Assembly: GCA_902825855.1 (NCBI GenBank)
Contig: CADECW010000014.1
Coordinates: 3,464 to 46,868, forward strand
Source: an uncultured Rhodospirillales bacterium
Lineage (GTDB): Bacteria > Pseudomonadota > Alphaproteobacteria > Reyranellales > Reyranellaceae
DNA length: 43,405 bases
Direction of reading: 5' to 3'
The position numbers and the translations under genes are program-made. Below, in pieces: positions 32,480-40,926 of this stretch; position 1 is the stretch's first letter; the number at the start of each line of letters is the position of its first letter. The notes under the pieces were generated by a model. It worked only from the letters and a program-made list of their open reading frames with translations, did no database searches and had not been told where the DNA came from.

Positions 32480-33586
32480 ATGCAGTTTGGATATTTCACG
32501 ATGCCGTCGCATCCACCGGAGAGGCCGCTGAAGGACGGGCACGAGTGGGATCTCCAGGTCATCCGCTGGCTCGACGAGCTCGGCTTCGCCGAGTGCTGGA
32601 TAGGCGAGCATCACACCGCCCCCTGGGAGCCTCATCCCTCGCCCGACCTGCTTGTTGCGCAGGGTCTGATGCAGACCAAGAACATCCGGCTCGGACCCGG
32701 CGGCTTCCTGTTGCCTTATCATCATCCCGCAGAACTCGCCAACCGCGTCGCCATGCTCGACCACATATCGGGCGGGCGGCTCAATTTCGGCGTAGCGGCG
32801 TCGGGCCTGCCCAGCGACTGGGCGATGTTCAACGTCGACGGCATGACGGGCGTCAATCGCGACATGACACGCGAGGCGCTGGACATCATCCTGAAGCTGT
32901 GGAGCTCGCCAGAGCCGTTCGACTACAAGGGCAAGTTCTGGAACGTGTCAAAGCCGGGCGAGATGTTCGGCTTTCTGCGTCCGCACATCAAGCCATTGCA
33001 GGCGCCGCATCCGCCTATTGGCGTGGCCGGCCTGTCCAAGGGGTCGGACACGCTGAAGCTCGCTGGCGAAAAAGGTTTCCTGCCGATGAGCCTCAACCTC
33101 AGCCCGGCCTATGTCAGCAGCCACTGGGAAGCTGTCGAGATCGGCGCCGCGAAGGTCGGTCGCACACCCGACCGCGGCGAGTGGCGCATGGTGCGCGAGG
33201 TGTTCGTCGCCGATACCGACGAGGAGGCCTTCAAGCTCTCGGCTGGCTCCTACATGGGCCGAATGATGCGCGAGTACTTCCTGCCTCTGCTCGGCCAGTT
33301 CGCGTTCCTGGAGCACCTGAAGCACGACCAGAGCGTGCCCGACTCCGACGTCACACCCGAATACTGCGCCAGGCACAACTGGATCATCGGCTCTCCCAAG
33401 ACCGTGATCGAGAAGATCGAGAAGATCTATGACGAGGTCGGCGGGTTCGGCCAGCTCCTTGTGTTCGGCTTCGACTATGCCGACAACCCCAAGGCCTGGC
33501 GGCATTCGCTCGAGCTGCTGTCCAAGGAGGTGATGCCGAAAGTGCAGCATCTCAAGCCGAAACCGGCTAAGCTCGCTGCCGAGTAG
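32480..33586 (+). CDS. LLM-class flavin-dependent monooxygenase
   Basis: A 368-residue bacterial luciferase-like monooxygenase with a TIM-barrel fold, using reduced flavin and O2. It opens MQFGYFTMPSHPP and has LGFAECWIGEHHTAPWEPHP, GGFLLPYHHPAELANRVAMLD and GRLNFGVAASGLPSDW, all usual in the LLM family. AGGAGGA lies just upstream of ATG 32480, a very strong Shine-Dalgarno. It is divergent from the phosphohydrolase across 107 bases. The substrate is unknown; relatives attack alkanes, terpenes or sulfonates. Confidence 0.9.
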   Translation: MQFGYFTMPSHPPERPLKDGHEWDLQVIRWLDELGFAECWIGEHHTAPWEPHPSPDLLVAQGLMQTKNIRLGPGGFLLPYHHPAELANRVAMLDHISGGRLNFGVAASGLPSDWAMFNVDGMTGVNRDMTREALDIILKLWSSPEPFDYKGKFWNVSKPGEMFGFLRPHIKPLQAPHPPIGVAGLSKGSDTLKLAGEKGFLPMSLNLSPAYVSSHWEAVEIGAAKVGRTPDRGEWRMVREVFVADTDEEAFKLSAGSYMGRMMREYFLPLLGQFAFLEHLKHDQSVPDSDVTPEYCARHNWIIGSPKTVIEKIEKIYDEVGGFGQLLVFGFDYADNPKAWRHSLELLSKEVMPKVQHLKPKPAKLAAE

Positions 33587-33673
33587 AGTGAGCCGAGGCC
33601 CGCAGAGCCAAAGCCCGTGGCGTACAAGCAGTTCATGTCGTAGATGTGGGCTGCTGCCGCCCCGGGAGCCAAC

Positions 33674-34879
33674 ATGAGTGATCCGGCTGCGCATACCGCT
33701 AACTCGCCACCTGTTTCGGCGACACCCGCCAAACAATCGACGGGGCTGGTCGATCAGATCCTGAGTCGTTTCACGCAGTCGCAAACACCTTTCGAAATCG
33801 TCTTTCCGGACGGTCGTAGCCGAGCCTTCGGCAACGGCCCGCCGAGCTTCACCCTCACCTTGCGCAATCGTCACGCCCTGCGGGCGTTCGCCAGCATGGA
33901 TGAGGGCCGAGTCGGCGACGCCTATGTCGCGGGCCATGTCGATATCGAAGGCGACATGCTGCGGCCCTTCGAGGTCCGCCGGTCGATGGGCGATCGGCAC
34001 TATGCCGTCACCCTCTGGCGCTTCCTCCAGCCTCTGCTGTTCGGCCAGGTGCGGACGAACCGGAAGGCGATATCGGATCATTACGACATCGATTCGGGGT
34101 TCTTCCTCAGCTTTCTCGATCGCGAGCATCCGATGTACACGCAAGGCGTCTTCAGCGGATCTGGAGACACGCTGAGCGCCGCGACCCTCAGGAAATTCGA
34201 CTATTGCTACGAGAAGCTGCAGCTCAAGCCCGGAGACCGCATCCTGGAGATCGGCCCGGGCTGGGGCGCATGGTTCAGCTATGCCTCGCAGCGAGGGATC
34301 AAGTGCACCGGCCTCACCATCTCCAAGGAATCAAAGGCCTATCTCGAGCGCCGCGCTGCCGAGTTGGGATATGACTGGTCGGTCATCGACTGTGACTTCC
34401 TCGCTTACGAGACTACGGAGAAATACGACGCGATCGTGATCATGGGAGTGATCGAGCATCTGCCTCAATACGGAGCCGTCCTTCGCAAGTTCTCGTCGCT
34501 CCTGAAACCCGGTGGTCTGGTATTTCTCGACGGCAGCGCCTGCACGAAGAAATACGAACTGTCGACCTTCATGGTCAAATATATCTACGGCGGGAATCAT
34601 TCCTTTCTGGTCCTGCACGACTTTCTCGCCCAGATGGCCCGCACTCCTCTGCGCGTGCGCGAACTGCACAACGATCGCTTCGATTACTTCCTCACCTTCC
34701 AGCAATGGGCCAGGAATTTCGACCAGAACCGCGACGAGGTGATCGCCCGCTTCGGCGAATTCAACTATCGCCGGTTTCGCCTTTATCTCTGGGGCGCGGC
34801 CTACGAGTTCCTGAGCGGCAGCCTCGATTGCTACCGGATGATCATAGAATCCCCCGTTTATCCCGGCGGAGAGGGCTGA
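33674..34879 (+). CDS. Cyclopropane-fatty-acyl-phospholipid synthase-like methyltransferase
   Basis: A 401-residue SAM-dependent enzyme of the CFA synthase/mycolic acid cyclopropane synthase family, which modifies double bonds in membrane lipids. An N-terminal region (~30-130) precedes the SAM fold: RILEIGPGWGAWFSYA (189-204), CTGLTISKES and VIMGVIEHLPQYG with Glu261 and His262. The C-terminal part has YIYGGNHSFLVLHDFL and YEFLSGSLDCYRM. ATG 33674 is used; codon use is a little less GC3-rich than its neighbours. It may make cyclopropane or methyl-branched lipids. The usual C-terminal acid motif of CFA synthase is weak, so the exact reaction is open. Confidence 0.87.
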   Translation: MSDPAAHTANSPPVSATPAKQSTGLVDQILSRFTQSQTPFEIVFPDGRSRAFGNGPPSFTLTLRNRHALRAFASMDEGRVGDAYVAGHVDIEGDMLRPFEVRRSMGDRHYAVTLWRFLQPLLFGQVRTNRKAISDHYDIDSGFFLSFLDREHPMYTQGVFSGSGDTLSAATLRKFDYCYEKLQLKPGDRILEIGPGWGAWFSYASQRGIKCTGLTISKESKAYLERRAAELGYDWSVIDCDFLAYETTEKYDAIVIMGVIEHLPQYGAVLRKFSSLLKPGGLVFLDGSACTKKYELSTFMVKYIYGGNHSFLVLHDFLAQMARTPLRVRELHNDRFDYFLTFQQWARNFDQNRDEVIARFGEFNYRRFRLYLWGAAYEFLSGSLDCYRMIIESPVYPGGEG

Positions 34880-34967
34880 ACGATCCGCGCTGTGTGCGAA
34901 AAATCACCTACGGCTCTGGACCGTGCTGATACGGCCATGCGGCAGCAGCCACCACCCGTGATCCGCC

Positions 34968-35270
34968 ATGTCCACCAGCCTCCACATCCTGATCGAACGT
35001 GCCGACCGCTTCGTGCGCTCCATCGAGAACGCAAGGCGCGAACCAGATCGTTGGGAAGGCCTGTGCACGCTCAAGGCGCTGGCCGATATCGCCGCCGGAC
35101 GAGGCGAACAAGCGGAAGCGCGCCTGGCCCTGGCCAATACGCCGCCGATCGTGCGCGTCAGCCCTGATCCGCCGCATGTGCCCGCCGACTGCCGCAAGCC
35201 GACGGCCGCCGAGCTGCGTCAGGAGCTCGACCGGCTGAGGATACAGGTGGCTTCCGGTATCGCCGCATAG
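34968..35270 (+). CDS. Small conserved-looking protein of unknown function
   Basis: A 100-residue predicted cytosolic protein, MSTSLHILIERADRFVRSIE, with helices rich in Arg, Glu and Ala, then a proline-containing linker and a final helix (TAAELRQELDRLRIQ). No family is recognised. Amino-acid balance and helix periodicity look like a real protein, unlike the arginine/proline nonsense of the other frames here. No good Shine-Dalgarno is visible before ATG 34968. It stands alone between the CFA-like gene and the convergent MFS gene. Confidence 0.6.
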   Translation: MSTSLHILIERADRFVRSIENARREPDRWEGLCTLKALADIAAGRGEQAEARLALANTPPIVRVSPDPPHVPADCRKPTAAELRQELDRLRIQVASGIAA

Positions 35271-35348
35271 GATTGGGGAGCTCGGCGGAAGCGCACGGAG
35301 GCGACATCGGGAAAGCGGTGGCGGTTTTCGCCTCAGCCGCGAACCCGG

Positions 35349-36578
35349 TCAGGTCGTCTTCGTCGACAGGAGTGCGGCGGCGGCAAATCCCGCGGCCGCA
35401 ACCAGCATGATGACCGCCAGCCCCCACAGCACCGGCGCGTAGCCACCGAACGCGGCCCAGGCGAGTGATGCCAGCACCGGGCCGGCCGCGCGCATCAGGT
35501 TGGTCGGCATGGTGAGCGCACCTGAAACGACGCCATAGCCTTCCGGACCGATGAACTCCGGTACCGCCATGCCGCGCAGGATGGTGATGAGGCCGTTCGC
35601 GACGCCGTAGATGATGGCGAAAAGGATCAGGCCATAGACGTCACTGACTCCGAGGGCGAGCATCGCCATGGAGATGGGAAAAGCGAAGTAGATGCCGGCG
35701 CCGAGCTGGATCGTGGAGATGTGGCGCTGCCCGACCATGAGAAGCACGCGGCCGACAACCTGCATCGGGCCGATCAACGCCACGATGGCCATCACGACGC
35801 TGATCGGGACGCCGCGATCGTCGAGCAACGGGATGAGATGGAAACTCATCGCCGAGAAGGCGAGCCCATAGCCGGCAAAGGCTATGACGAGGCCCCAGAA
35901 GGCTGGCACCCGCACCGCGGTTGCCAGCGGGCCCTTCCTGGCTTTGCCATCGGCCGGCGGCCTGCTCTCGCCGATCGGCACCGGCTTCTCCCGTGGACCG
36001 GGAACGAAAAGCCAGTGCATGAGGGCGACGACGACGTTGATCGCGGCAAGCACATCGAGGCTAGCGCGCCAGCCGACCCGCTCGATCAGGAACTGAGTGA
36101 AGGGGATGCCGAACGTGCTGGCCAGCCCGCCGAGGAAGGTCATCAGCAGGATCGCCTGCTTGTAGCGCGGACCGTAGACGCGGGTGATGACGGCGAAGGC
36201 GGGCTCGTAAAGAAGCACGGCCTGACAGGCGCCCAGCCCGATCCAGACGACGTAGAACAGCGGCAGGGAATCGATGCGCGACCACACGATCATGAGCGTG
36301 GCCGCGAGCAGCGAGCCACCGGTCATCAGCATGCGGCCATGTCCACGATCGATCCAGGCGCCGACCGGAATGGAGCACAACCCCGCCAGCATCAGGCCGG
36401 ACGACAGCGCGCCGAACATGCCGCTGCGTGACCAGCCAAGCTCCTGCGTCATCGGCACGACGAACAACGGGAATGTGTAGTAGACCAGGCCCCAGGAGAT
36501 CAGCTGGCCCAGCGACAGCATCCACAGGATGGTCGACGGGCGATTTCGCCACGCCTTCTCCGTCCCGCTCCTGGCCAT
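35349..36578 (-). CDS. MFS transporter
   Basis: A 409-residue major facilitator with about 12 helices, close to the monocarboxylate or oxalate/formate-type MFS proteins. It opens ILWMLSLGQLISWGLVYYTF and has GAWIDRGHGRMLMTGGSLL as the cytoplasmic motif A-like loop. The middle loop (PGPREKPVPIGESRPPADGK) is charged. The ORF is open much farther upstream, but ATG 36578 (MARSGTEKAWRNRPST) precedes the first helix and is the sensible start. It is divergent from the patatin gene across 70 bases. The substrate is unknown. Confidence 0.9.
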   Translation of the reverse strand: MARSGTEKAWRNRPSTILWMLSLGQLISWGLVYYTFPLFVVPMTQELGWSRSGMFGALSSGLMLAGLCSIPVGAWIDRGHGRMLMTGGSLLAATLMIVWSRIDSLPLFYVVWIGLGACQAVLLYEPAFAVITRVYGPRYKQAILLMTFLGGLASTFGIPFTQFLIERVGWRASLDVLAAINVVVALMHWLFVPGPREKPVPIGESRPPADGKARKGPLATAVRVPAFWGLVIAFAGYGLAFSAMSFHLIPLLDDRGVPISVVMAIVALIGPMQVVGRVLLMVGQRHISTIQLGAGIYFAFPISMAMLALGVSDVYGLILFAIIYGVANGLITILRGMAVPEFIGPEGYGVVSGALTMPTNLMRAAGPVLASLAWAAFGGYAPVLWGLAVIMLVAAAGFAAAALLSTKTT

Positions 36579-36648
36579 AATACGCTGCCCTCGTCTCTCT
36601 GTTACAGAACGATGAAGGTAGCGTCGCGTCATCCCGGAGGGTAGCCGC

Positions 36649-37674
36649 ATGAACGAGACCAGGCACGTCAATCTCGCGCTGCAAGGCGGCGGCTCGCATG
36701 GCGCCTTCACGTGGGGAGTGCTCGATGCCCTGCTCGAGGACGAACGGCTTGCGATCGAAGCCGTCAGCGGCACCAGTGCCGGCGCCATGAATGCGGCCAT
36801 CCTGCTGCAGGGCTGGACCAGCGGCGGCCGTGCCGGCGCGCGCACGGCGCTGCGCGCCTTCTGGCATGAGCTCGGCACGATGTCGGTCGCAAGCCCGATC
36901 CAGCGTACGCCGCTCGATCGCCTGCAGGGCAATTGGAATCTCGACGATTCGCCGGGCGCGCTGTGGGTCGACCTGATCCAGCGCACGCTGACGCCATGGC
37001 AGCGCAATCCGCTGAAGTTCGATCCGTTGCGCGAGCTTTTACGCCGGCACTTCGACGAGAAGGCGGTGCGCGCCTGCCACGCGATCAAGGCATTCGTCGC
37101 CGCGACCAACGTGCAGACCGGCAAGGTCCGCATCTTCTCGCGCGAAGAACTGTCGATCGATGCCCTGCTCGCCTCGGCTTGCCTGCCCAACGTGCATGAC
37201 GCGGTGGTGATCGATGGCGTGCCCTACTGGGACGGTGGCTTCCGCGGCAATCCGCCGATCTGGCCGTTCATCTATGACAGCGACAGCCGAGACGTCGTGC
37301 TGGTCGAGGTCGACCCGCCGTTCCGCGAGGGCGTGCCGCGTTCCAACGCCGAGGTCGCCGACCGCCTGAACGAGATCACATTCGGCGGCGCGCTGATGTC
37401 CGAAATGCGCGCCATCGCCTTTGTCCAGGAGCTGATAGACCGAGGTGCCCTCACCGGCGAGTTCAGTCAGCGCCTGAAACGACTGTTCATCCATTCGATC
37501 GCCGACGCCGCCTCGCTGGCACCGCTGGGCTCGGTCAGCAAGTTCAATATCGAGCCGGCTTTTCTCGAGTATCTGTTCGGGCTTGGTCGCAAGGCTGCAA
37601 CCGCGTGGCTCGCCACGACGTTCGAGCGGCTCGGTGCCGAAAGCAGTATCGACATCCGCGCACGATTTCTGTGA
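36649..37674 (+). CDS. Patatin-like phospholipase
   Basis: A 341-residue patatin-fold lipase using a Ser-Asp dyad. The oxyanion loop is ALQGGGSHGAF (10-20), the nucleophile Ser43 sits in GTSAGAMN, and Asp195 in YWDGGFRGNPP is the partner. The second half is mostly helical with no further known domain. Such enzymes hydrolyse acyl esters of phospholipids or polyhydroxybutyrate. ATG 36649 lies after GGAGGG. The ROK kinase gene begins 10 bases after its stop, so both may be on one transcript. Confidence 0.93.
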   Translation: MNETRHVNLALQGGGSHGAFTWGVLDALLEDERLAIEAVSGTSAGAMNAAILLQGWTSGGRAGARTALRAFWHELGTMSVASPIQRTPLDRLQGNWNLDDSPGALWVDLIQRTLTPWQRNPLKFDPLRELLRRHFDEKAVRACHAIKAFVAATNVQTGKVRIFSREELSIDALLASACLPNVHDAVVIDGVPYWDGGFRGNPPIWPFIYDSDSRDVVLVEVDPPFREGVPRSNAEVADRLNEITFGGALMSEMRAIAFVQELIDRGALTGEFSQRLKRLFIHSIADAASLAPLGSVSKFNIEPAFLEYLFGLGRKAATAWLATTFERLGAESSIDIRARFL

Positions 37675-37683
37675 AGTGGCGCC

Positions 37684-38592
37684 ATGCGCATCGGCATCGA
37701 TCTCGGCGGTACGAAAATCGAGGGCATCGTTCTCGACGATAGCGGCAAGGAACGCGCCCGCATGCGCATGCCGACGCCGCAGGGAAGCTACCAGGCGACC
37801 GTCGAGGGTGTGGCCGCCGTGGTGGGCGAGCTCGAGGCGAAGGTCGGCGCGCGCTGCCGGATCGGCGTCGGCCATCCCGGCACGATCTCGCCCGCCACCG
37901 GGCTGATCAAAAATGCCAACTCCACGCAGCTCAACGGTCAGCCGCTCGATCGCGATCTGAAGCGCATGCTGGGGCGTGACGAAGTGCGGTTGTCGAACGA
38001 CGCCAACTGTTTTGCCGTCTCCGAGGCGGCGGACGGCGCGGGCCGCGGCTGGCCCGTCGTGTTCGGCGTCATCCTGGGCACCGGCGTGGGCGGCGGCATC
38101 GTCGTCGAAGGCAAGCCCCTCACCGGCGCCCAGGCGATCGGCGGCGAATGGGGCCACAATGCCCTGCCGTTGCCGCGCGACGACGAACGGCCCGGCCCGC
38201 CCTGCTATTGCGGCCGTTGCGGCTGCGTGGAGTCGTGGCTGAGCGGACCCGCCTTCCAGCAGCAGTTCGTCGACAAGACGGGGCGTAGATTGCGCGCCAC
38301 CGAAATCGCCGAAGCCGCCAAGGCAGACGATCGCCAAGCGGCGGAAAGCCTGGAACTCTATTGCGACCGGCTGGCGCGGGCGCTTGCCAACGTCGTCAAC
38401 CTGATCGACCCCCACGTCATCGTGCTCGGCGGCGGCCTGTCGAAGATGGAAGCGCTCTATCGACGCGTGCCGGAATTGTGGCGCAACTACATCTTCTCCG
38501 AATCGGACCACATCGTGACCAGTCTGCAGCCTCCCGTGCACGGCGATTCGAGCGGCGTGCGCGGCGCGGCATGGCTTTGGCACCCGGCTTGA
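37684..38592 (+). CDS. ROK-family sugar kinase (fructokinase-like)
   Basis: A 302-residue ROK kinase that phosphorylates a hexose with ATP. The phosphate-binding loop is GIDLGGTKIEG (4-14), the catalytic base Asp106 is in LSNDANCFA, GTGVGGG is at 132-138, and the GGEWGH segment (153-158) holds Glu155 and His158. The zinc site is CYCGRCGCVE (Cys174, 176, 179, 181), complete. The pattern fits the fructokinase/N-acetylhexosamine group, but the sugar is not defined. No adjacent regulator or permease hints at a substrate; the upstream neighbour is a patatin lipase. Confidence 0.93.
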   Translation: MRIGIDLGGTKIEGIVLDDSGKERARMRMPTPQGSYQATVEGVAAVVGELEAKVGARCRIGVGHPGTISPATGLIKNANSTQLNGQPLDRDLKRMLGRDEVRLSNDANCFAVSEAADGAGRGWPVVFGVILGTGVGGGIVVEGKPLTGAQAIGGEWGHNALPLPRDDERPGPPCYCGRCGCVESWLSGPAFQQQFVDKTGRRLRATEIAEAAKADDRQAAESLELYCDRLARALANVVNLIDPHVIVLGGGLSKMEALYRRVPELWRNYIFSESDHIVTSLQPPVHGDSSGVRGAAWLWHPA

Positions 38593-38601
38593 GACCGGGT
38601 G
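38581..38601. terminator. Hairpin spanning the ROK kinase stop codon
   Basis: CACCCGG (38581-38587) and CCGGGTG (38595-38601) form a perfect seven-base stem with loop CTTGAGA. It lies across the stop of the ROK kinase and just short of the convergent amn stop at 38604. It has no T-run; a bidirectional termination role is inferred. Confidence 0.4.
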
Positions 38602-38603
38602 CG

Positions 38604-40055
38604 CTACCGAAACGGCGGTTCGTCGAAGCTGCGGAGCTTGCGAGAGTGCAGCGAGTGCAGTTCGCCGCGCAGCAAATCGATGGTCTCAAGCCCGATATGC
38701 AGGTGCTCGCCGACGGCGCGCTGGTAAAAGCGCGTGGCGGCACCCGGTAGCTTGATCTCGCCGTGCAGCGGTTTGTCGGAGATGCAGAGCAGCACGCCGT
38801 AGGGCACCCGCAGGCGATAGCCTTGCGTGGCCAGCGTGGCGCTCTCCATGTCAACGGCGATGGCGCGGGCGTGGTTGATGCGCTGACGCTCCTGGTTCCA
38901 GCGCAGTTCCCAGTTGCGGTCGTCGTAGCTCACCACTGTGCCGGTGCGTAGGCGCCGCTTCAAGGCTTCACCAAGCTCGCCGGTCACCCGCTCGGCGGCC
39001 TGCTGCAGGGCGACCTGCACCTCGGCGAGCGCCGGTACCGGCACCTCGGGCGGCAGCAGGTCGTCGAGGATGCGGTCGCGGCGCAGATAGGCGTGGGCCA
39101 GCACGTAGTCGCCGATGGTCTGTGACTGCCGCAGGCCGCCGCAATGGCCGATCATGAGCCAGCAATGGGGGCGCAGCACGGCGAGATGGTCGGTTGCTGT
39201 CTTCGCGTTGGACGGGCCGACACCGATGTTGATTATGGTGACGCCGCCGTTGCCGTCGCCGCGCAGCAGGTTGTAGGCCGGCATCTGGAAGCGGTGCCAG
39301 GGCGCCGCCAGCACAGCCGCTTCGGCAACCGAAGTGTCGTCGCCGCGCCGAACCACGGCGCCGCCCGGCAGCACGAGCTGGGTGTATGGGCCACCCGGCT
39401 TGCCCAGCTCCTCCATCGCCCAGGTCAGGAAGTGGTCGACATAGCGCTGGTAGTTGGTCGCCAGGATCCACGGCTGGATGGTGCGCCAGTCGGTGCCCGT
39501 GTAGTGCAGCAGCCGGCGCAGCGAATAATCGACACGCAAGGCGTCGAACAGTGCGAGCGGCCGGGCTCCCCTGCCCTCCGATACCCAGGTGCCGTCGGCT
39601 ATCTCGTCACCGACGTTGGCCAGCACCGGTGTCGGGAAGTGGCGCGCGAGCTCGGCCACCGACAGATCGCCATGGATGAATTCGTCGCCCGCCTCGGTGA
39701 CGAAGGGATACGGTATCTCCTGGTCACTGACGCTGACCTCGATGGTGCCGCCGAACTCCTCGGTGAGAGGGCGCAATTGCTCGAGCAGGTACTGACGGAA
39801 GAATCGAGGCTGTGTCACTGTCGTGGTGTAGCGACCCGGCGCCTGGAACTTGGCCCAGGCGCGGCGCGTGAAACGGACAGTACCGGCGGGATGCCAGTCG
39901 ACACAGAGCTGGGGATAGCGAAAACGGCTGCGTTCCTCGGCCGTGGGAACAGTGCCTGATTCGGTGAAGCGGGCCAGCGCCTCGCGCAGCGCCGTGCTCG
40001 CAATCGAGTGCAATTCCTCGAGGCGGTCGACCGCCTGCTCAGCAGTCATGCTCAC
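38604..40055 (-). CDS. amn: AMP nucleosidase
   Basis: A 483-residue AMP nucleosidase that cleaves AMP to adenine and ribose-5-phosphate; E. coli Amn has a similar length. The N-terminal domain (~1-170) is followed by a nucleoside phosphorylase-like domain with INIGVGPSNAKTATDH, CWLMIGHCGGLRQSQTIGDY and AIAVDMESATLATQGYRLRVPYG. The last part, YGVLLCISDKPLHGEIKLPG, is also characteristic. The start is GTG 40055 or ATG 40049. Its stop lies 12 bases from the convergent ROK kinase stop. A REP-like element separates it from the upstream EipB genes on the same strand. Confidence 0.95.
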   Translation of the reverse strand: MSMTAEQAVDRLEELHSIASTALREALARFTESGTVPTAEERSRFRYPQLCVDWHPAGTVRFTRRAWAKFQAPGRYTTTVTQPRFFRQYLLEQLRPLTEEFGGTIEVSVSDQEIPYPFVTEAGDEFIHGDLSVAELARHFPTPVLANVGDEIADGTWVSEGRGARPLALFDALRVDYSLRRLLHYTGTDWRTIQPWILATNYQRYVDHFLTWAMEELGKPGGPYTQLVLPGGAVVRRGDDTSVAEAAVLAAPWHRFQMPAYNLLRGDGNGGVTIINIGVGPSNAKTATDHLAVLRPHCWLMIGHCGGLRQSQTIGDYVLAHAYLRRDRILDDLLPPEVPVPALAEVQVALQQAAERVTGELGEALKRRLRTGTVVSYDDRNWELRWNQERQRINHARAIAVDMESATLATQGYRLRVPYGVLLCISDKPLHGEIKLPGAATRFYQRAVGEHLHIGLETIDLLRGELHSLHSRKLRSFDEPPFR

Positions 40056-40062
40056 GGGGAAC

Positions 40063-40103
40063 GCGGGCCTCCGGCCCGAAGCAAGCGCGGGCCGGAGGCC
40101 CGC
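40063..40103. repeat. 16-bp perfect inverted repeat (REP-like)
   Basis: GCGGGCCTCCGGCCCG (40063-40078) and its exact reverse complement (40088-40103) are separated by nine bases. Each arm is itself almost a palindrome (GGGCC/GGCCC), so two small hairpins or one large cruciform can form. This is the usual build of GC-rich REP elements. Confidence 0.75.
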
Positions 40104-40110
40104 ACTCCCA

Positions 40111-40926
40111 TCACTTGCACTCGGGCTTGGGCAGCGGCTCGAGACGCGTGATGCGGTATTCGATGCCGCCGTCGCTTTCCTCGTGGGTACCGTAGAGTTC
40201 GACGCCGTTGTCGAGCGTCACGCTGCTCATCTCGTAGGCAGGCTCCCCCTGCTGCTTGCCGTCGGCCTGGGCATCGAAGAAGCCGGCGCGATAGTAGATG
40301 CGGGTGCGGCCGTCTGCCAGCTGCTCGCCGCCCTCGGGGATCTTCACGTCGTTCAGCCGCTTGGGCAACTTGCCGATCAGGACGTTGACGGACTGTGGCG
40401 GCTTCACCTTCTCGCCGAAGAAGAACTGGGCGCCGAAGCCCTGCTCGCCGGCCTTTGCCTGCCGAATCGTCTCTCGCGCGACGGCGACGGGGAACAGCGT
40501 CGTGGCCGGCAGCGCCACGGTCTGGCCTTCGGGATCGGTGAAGCGCGCCTCGCCCTTTCCGTCGTCGCCAATCAGCGCCTCGCCCTTGACCAGGCTGGTC
40601 TGGCCTCCACCCGCGGTGGTGCGGTGGTCGAAGCGCAGCTTCTTGCCGTCCCGGCTTTCGGTCATCTGCGACTGCTGCTCGCTGGCCACCGCGCCGCGCC
40701 CGCCGGCCGTCTCCAGCCGTAGCCGCTGATTGACGACATAGCCGTCGCAGGTAAGCCGCAACTCGTAAGCATAAGTGCCGTTCGTGCCGGTGCCCGGCTT
40801 GCCGCGGTCGAGAGCCGAGACCGAATAGACGGCACGATGCGGCGCGAAATCCTGGCCGGCCGCGGGCGCCACGGTGGCGGCAACGGCCAGCAGAGGAACG
40901 GGTATCAGCAGACGGAAACTCAGCAT
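40111..40926 (-). CDS. EipB-family envelope protein (DUF1849), copy 2
   Basis: A 271-residue periplasmic protein of the EipB/DUF1849 family. EipB of Brucella is a beta-spiral protein needed for envelope integrity. A signal peptide (to ~AAG, residue 24) is followed by FAPHRAVYSVSALDR, LTCDGYVVNQRLRLET, ALPATTLFPVAVARETI and a last strand ending EPLPKPEC. Cys60 and Cys270 match the disulfide pair typical of the family. It is the second of two tandem paralogs; its start overlaps the stop of the first by seven bases, so they are translated together. Confidence 0.88.
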   Translation of the reverse strand: MLSFRLLIPVPLLAVAATVAPAAGQDFAPHRAVYSVSALDRGKPGTGTNGTYAYELRLTCDGYVVNQRLRLETAGGRGAVASEQQSQMTESRDGKKLRFDHRTTAGGGQTSLVKGEALIGDDGKGEARFTDPEGQTVALPATTLFPVAVARETIRQAKAGEQGFGAQFFFGEKVKPPQSVNVLIGKLPKRLNDVKIPEGGEQLADGRTRIYYRAGFFDAQADGKQQGEPAYEMSSVTLDNGVELYGTHEESDGGIEYRITRLEPLPKPECK

